From the NCBI GenBank assembly GCA_007128245.1, contig SKXU01000012.1:1-6381 (forward strand): a stretch of 6,381 nt of DNA. The letters are read 5' to 3'. Below the pieces are notes generated by a model, which searched no databases, was not told the origin of the DNA, and saw only the letters and a list, made by a program, of their open reading frames with translations. The stretch comes from Candidatus Woesearchaeota archaeon. GTDB lineage: Archaea; Nanobdellota; Nanobdellia; Woesearchaeales; SKIA01. The position numbers and the translations under genes are program-made. Positions 5,203-6,381 of this stretch are shown in pieces (position 1 is the first letter of the stretch; every line of letters begins with the position of its first letter).

Positions 5203-6381
5203 GCGCGCGACCAATACCGAGACCCAAACACCACACTATTCTCAGGGACACGAGCACCAACAGACGCTAAGGAGCGATCATCAACCACCAACACGTCCTC
5301 CCACTCAGCAGCAGGAATTCCCAAGTACCCATCATGCGCGCCAGGCGCGCGACGACCCGTCAAGCTATTTGCAAACCACCCATCAGGCACCCGACCATAA
5401 TACCATGCAATCACGGGATGGGCATCCACGTGATGACCTTCAGGCAAAGACGCGTACACCTCACGCCAAGGAGGCTGAGGAGTGAGCGGCTCAAGAAACA
5501 CATCGCTTTGCGCAACCCACAACACCGGAGTGCCCACAATCACTAACCCTGCCACTACGTAATACCACCAACCAGCAATAAAGCGATCAAGCACGGCAAA
5601 CGACAACACCAACAACAACGGAATCGTCCAGACAAGATAGCGATAATGAAAGAGAGGAACAAAAAAGGAGAGCGCAACAAGATAGCTCAACAACAACGCC
5701 ACAACCCAACGCTCCTTCACGCCAAGCAAGACCGCGAGAGGAGCGAGCAACACGAGCACGGCAAACTCGCCAAACAACCACGAAGCATACCCAGAAAAGT
5801 AATTCATCTCAAACGACAACGACACCAACGCACGCACCACAAACACCGCAAGCACTCCACCCAACACCCCGACAGGAATCTGCCAGCGAGGAGGAATGCG
5901 CACACACACCAACACCAACACCAGACAAAACGCTGCGATAACAGCACCAAACCCATGCAAGAGCACGCACGCAACACAACTCACTGCCAACAACACGCCA
6001 TCACGTGCGCGCCGCTCAGAAATAAACCGATAGAGCATCCACAGCGCAAGCACCGCAAACAACGTCAAGAACACATACATACGTGCTTGGCGCGACCACG
6101 CAACAAGCCAATACGAAACCGCAACCGCCAAACTACTCATGACCGCAACGCGGCGAGAATACACCTCACGAGAAGCAACGTAGACCACAACCACCAACAA
6201 GACACCAGCAAGCGCAGAAGGTGCACGCATCCACCACTCACCCCAAGAAAACACCCCTACAAACGCTAAGAGATAGGACTGCAAAAACCCCTGCAGATAC
6301 ACCCCAGAAGCAAAGACGGGAAGGCCGTGCTCGTGAATCATGGCAGCAGCATAAATAGAGATTGCCTCATCAAGCCAGACA
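5172..6381 (-). CDS. Membrane glycosyltransferase of the GT39/PMT-ArnT type (GT-C fold), 5' partial
   Basis: An integral membrane protein whose N-terminus lies beyond the right edge; 402 residues are visible (first full codon 6380-6378), ending at TAG 5174-5172. The first visible residues, VWLDEAISIYAA, hold the DE pair of the first extracytoplasmic loop that serves as catalytic and metal-binding site in GT-C enzymes, followed by EHGLPVFASGVYLQG, typical of the family. The ATG at 6341 is downstream of this motif and cannot be the start. Then come about nine to ten hydrophobic segments, with SRQARMY (fragment residues 96-102), an LHGFG turn (141-145) and FHYRYL (244-249), and a roughly 100-residue soluble C-terminal part beginning near PPWREVY, probably extracytoplasmic. 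Such enzymes transfer a sugar from a polyprenyl- or dolichyl-phosphate carrier to protein, lipid or glycan; donor and acceptor cannot be read here. It converges on and overlaps the dehydrogenase gene. Confidence 0.87.
   Translation of the reverse strand, partial: VWLDEAISIYAAAMIHEHGLPVFASGVYLQGFLQSYLLAFVGVFSWGEWWMRAPSALAGVLLVVVVYVASREVYSRRVAVMSSLAVAVSYWLVAWSRQARMYVFLTLFAVLALWMLYRFISERRARDGVLLAVSCVACVLLHGFGAVIAAFCLVLVLVCVRIPPRWQIPVGVLGGVLAVFVVRALVSLSFEMNYFSGYASWLFGEFAVLVLLAPLAVLLGVKERWVVALLLSYLVALSFFVPLFHYRYLVWTIPLLLVLSFAVLDRFIAGWWYYVVAGLVIVGTPVLWVAQSDVFLEPLTPQPPWREVYASLPEGHHVDAHPVIAWYYGRVPDGWFANSLTGRRAPGAHDGYLGIPAAEWEDVLVVDDRSLASVGARVPENSVVFGSRYWSRAYVARMPTPT
5190..5208. repeat. GC hairpin at the dehydrogenase stop codon
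   Basis: GCGCGC (5190-5195), loop AACGTAA (5196-5202), GCGCGC (5203-5208). The TAA of the dehydrogenase forms the end of the loop, and the whole element lies inside the last codons of the convergent glycosyltransferase. Stable in either transcript, but without a following T-run, so a role in 3'-end formation is only a possibility. Confidence 0.45.

Noticed and set aside
5646..6269. 207-codon + strand frame rich in His, Arg, Gln and Lys
   Set aside because: Shadow of the membrane glycosyltransferase; its odd composition follows from the A+C bias of this strand.
1..6381. CRISPR array, insertion sequence ends or transposase
   Set aside because: No spaced direct repeats, terminal inverted repeats or transposase motifs were seen on either strand.

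Overview
The window looks archaeal. The two intact protein genes on the + strand have a TATA element centred about 25-28 nt upstream of their ATG, no Shine-Dalgarno sequence and almost no room for a 5' leader, which is the pattern of archaeal leaderless transcripts. The nucleotidyltransferase family at the left end also has an archaeal flavour. I cannot fix the lineage from the sequence alone.

Left part (1-1700). It opens with the last 24 codons of an unidentified gene that overlaps, by ATGA, a nucleotidyltransferase gene of AbiEii/DUF6036-like type. That second gene is interrupted by an in-frame TGA and an in-frame TAG and is called a pseudogene. On the other strand follow two small adjacent genes of unknown function (1650-1225 and 1204-809), the second with a possible TATA box lying on the stop codon of the first. 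From about 300 to 1700 the base composition differs from the rest of the window.

Right part (1700-6381). This is a sugar-nucleotide and glycan locus: a UDP-glucuronate 4-epimerase-type SDR (1783-2709, +), a badly decayed gene (3864-2699, -; two TAG codons and two frameshifts), UDP-glucose 6-dehydrogenase (3916-5202, +), and a multi-pass membrane glycosyltransferase of the GT39/PMT-ArnT type (-, entering from beyond the right edge, ending at 5172). The dehydrogenase would make UDP-glucuronate from UDP-glucose, the epimerase would turn it into UDP-galacturonate, and the membrane enzyme would act on lipid-linked sugars at the outer face of the membrane. The last link is inferred from proximity only.

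Structural points of note: a perfectly palindromic TATA element (3886-3895) sits equidistant from two divergent ATGs; each of the two convergent gene junctions overlaps and carries a perfect 6-bp inverted repeat on a stop codon; and the + strand from about 1740 onward is strongly A+C rich whichever strand is coding.
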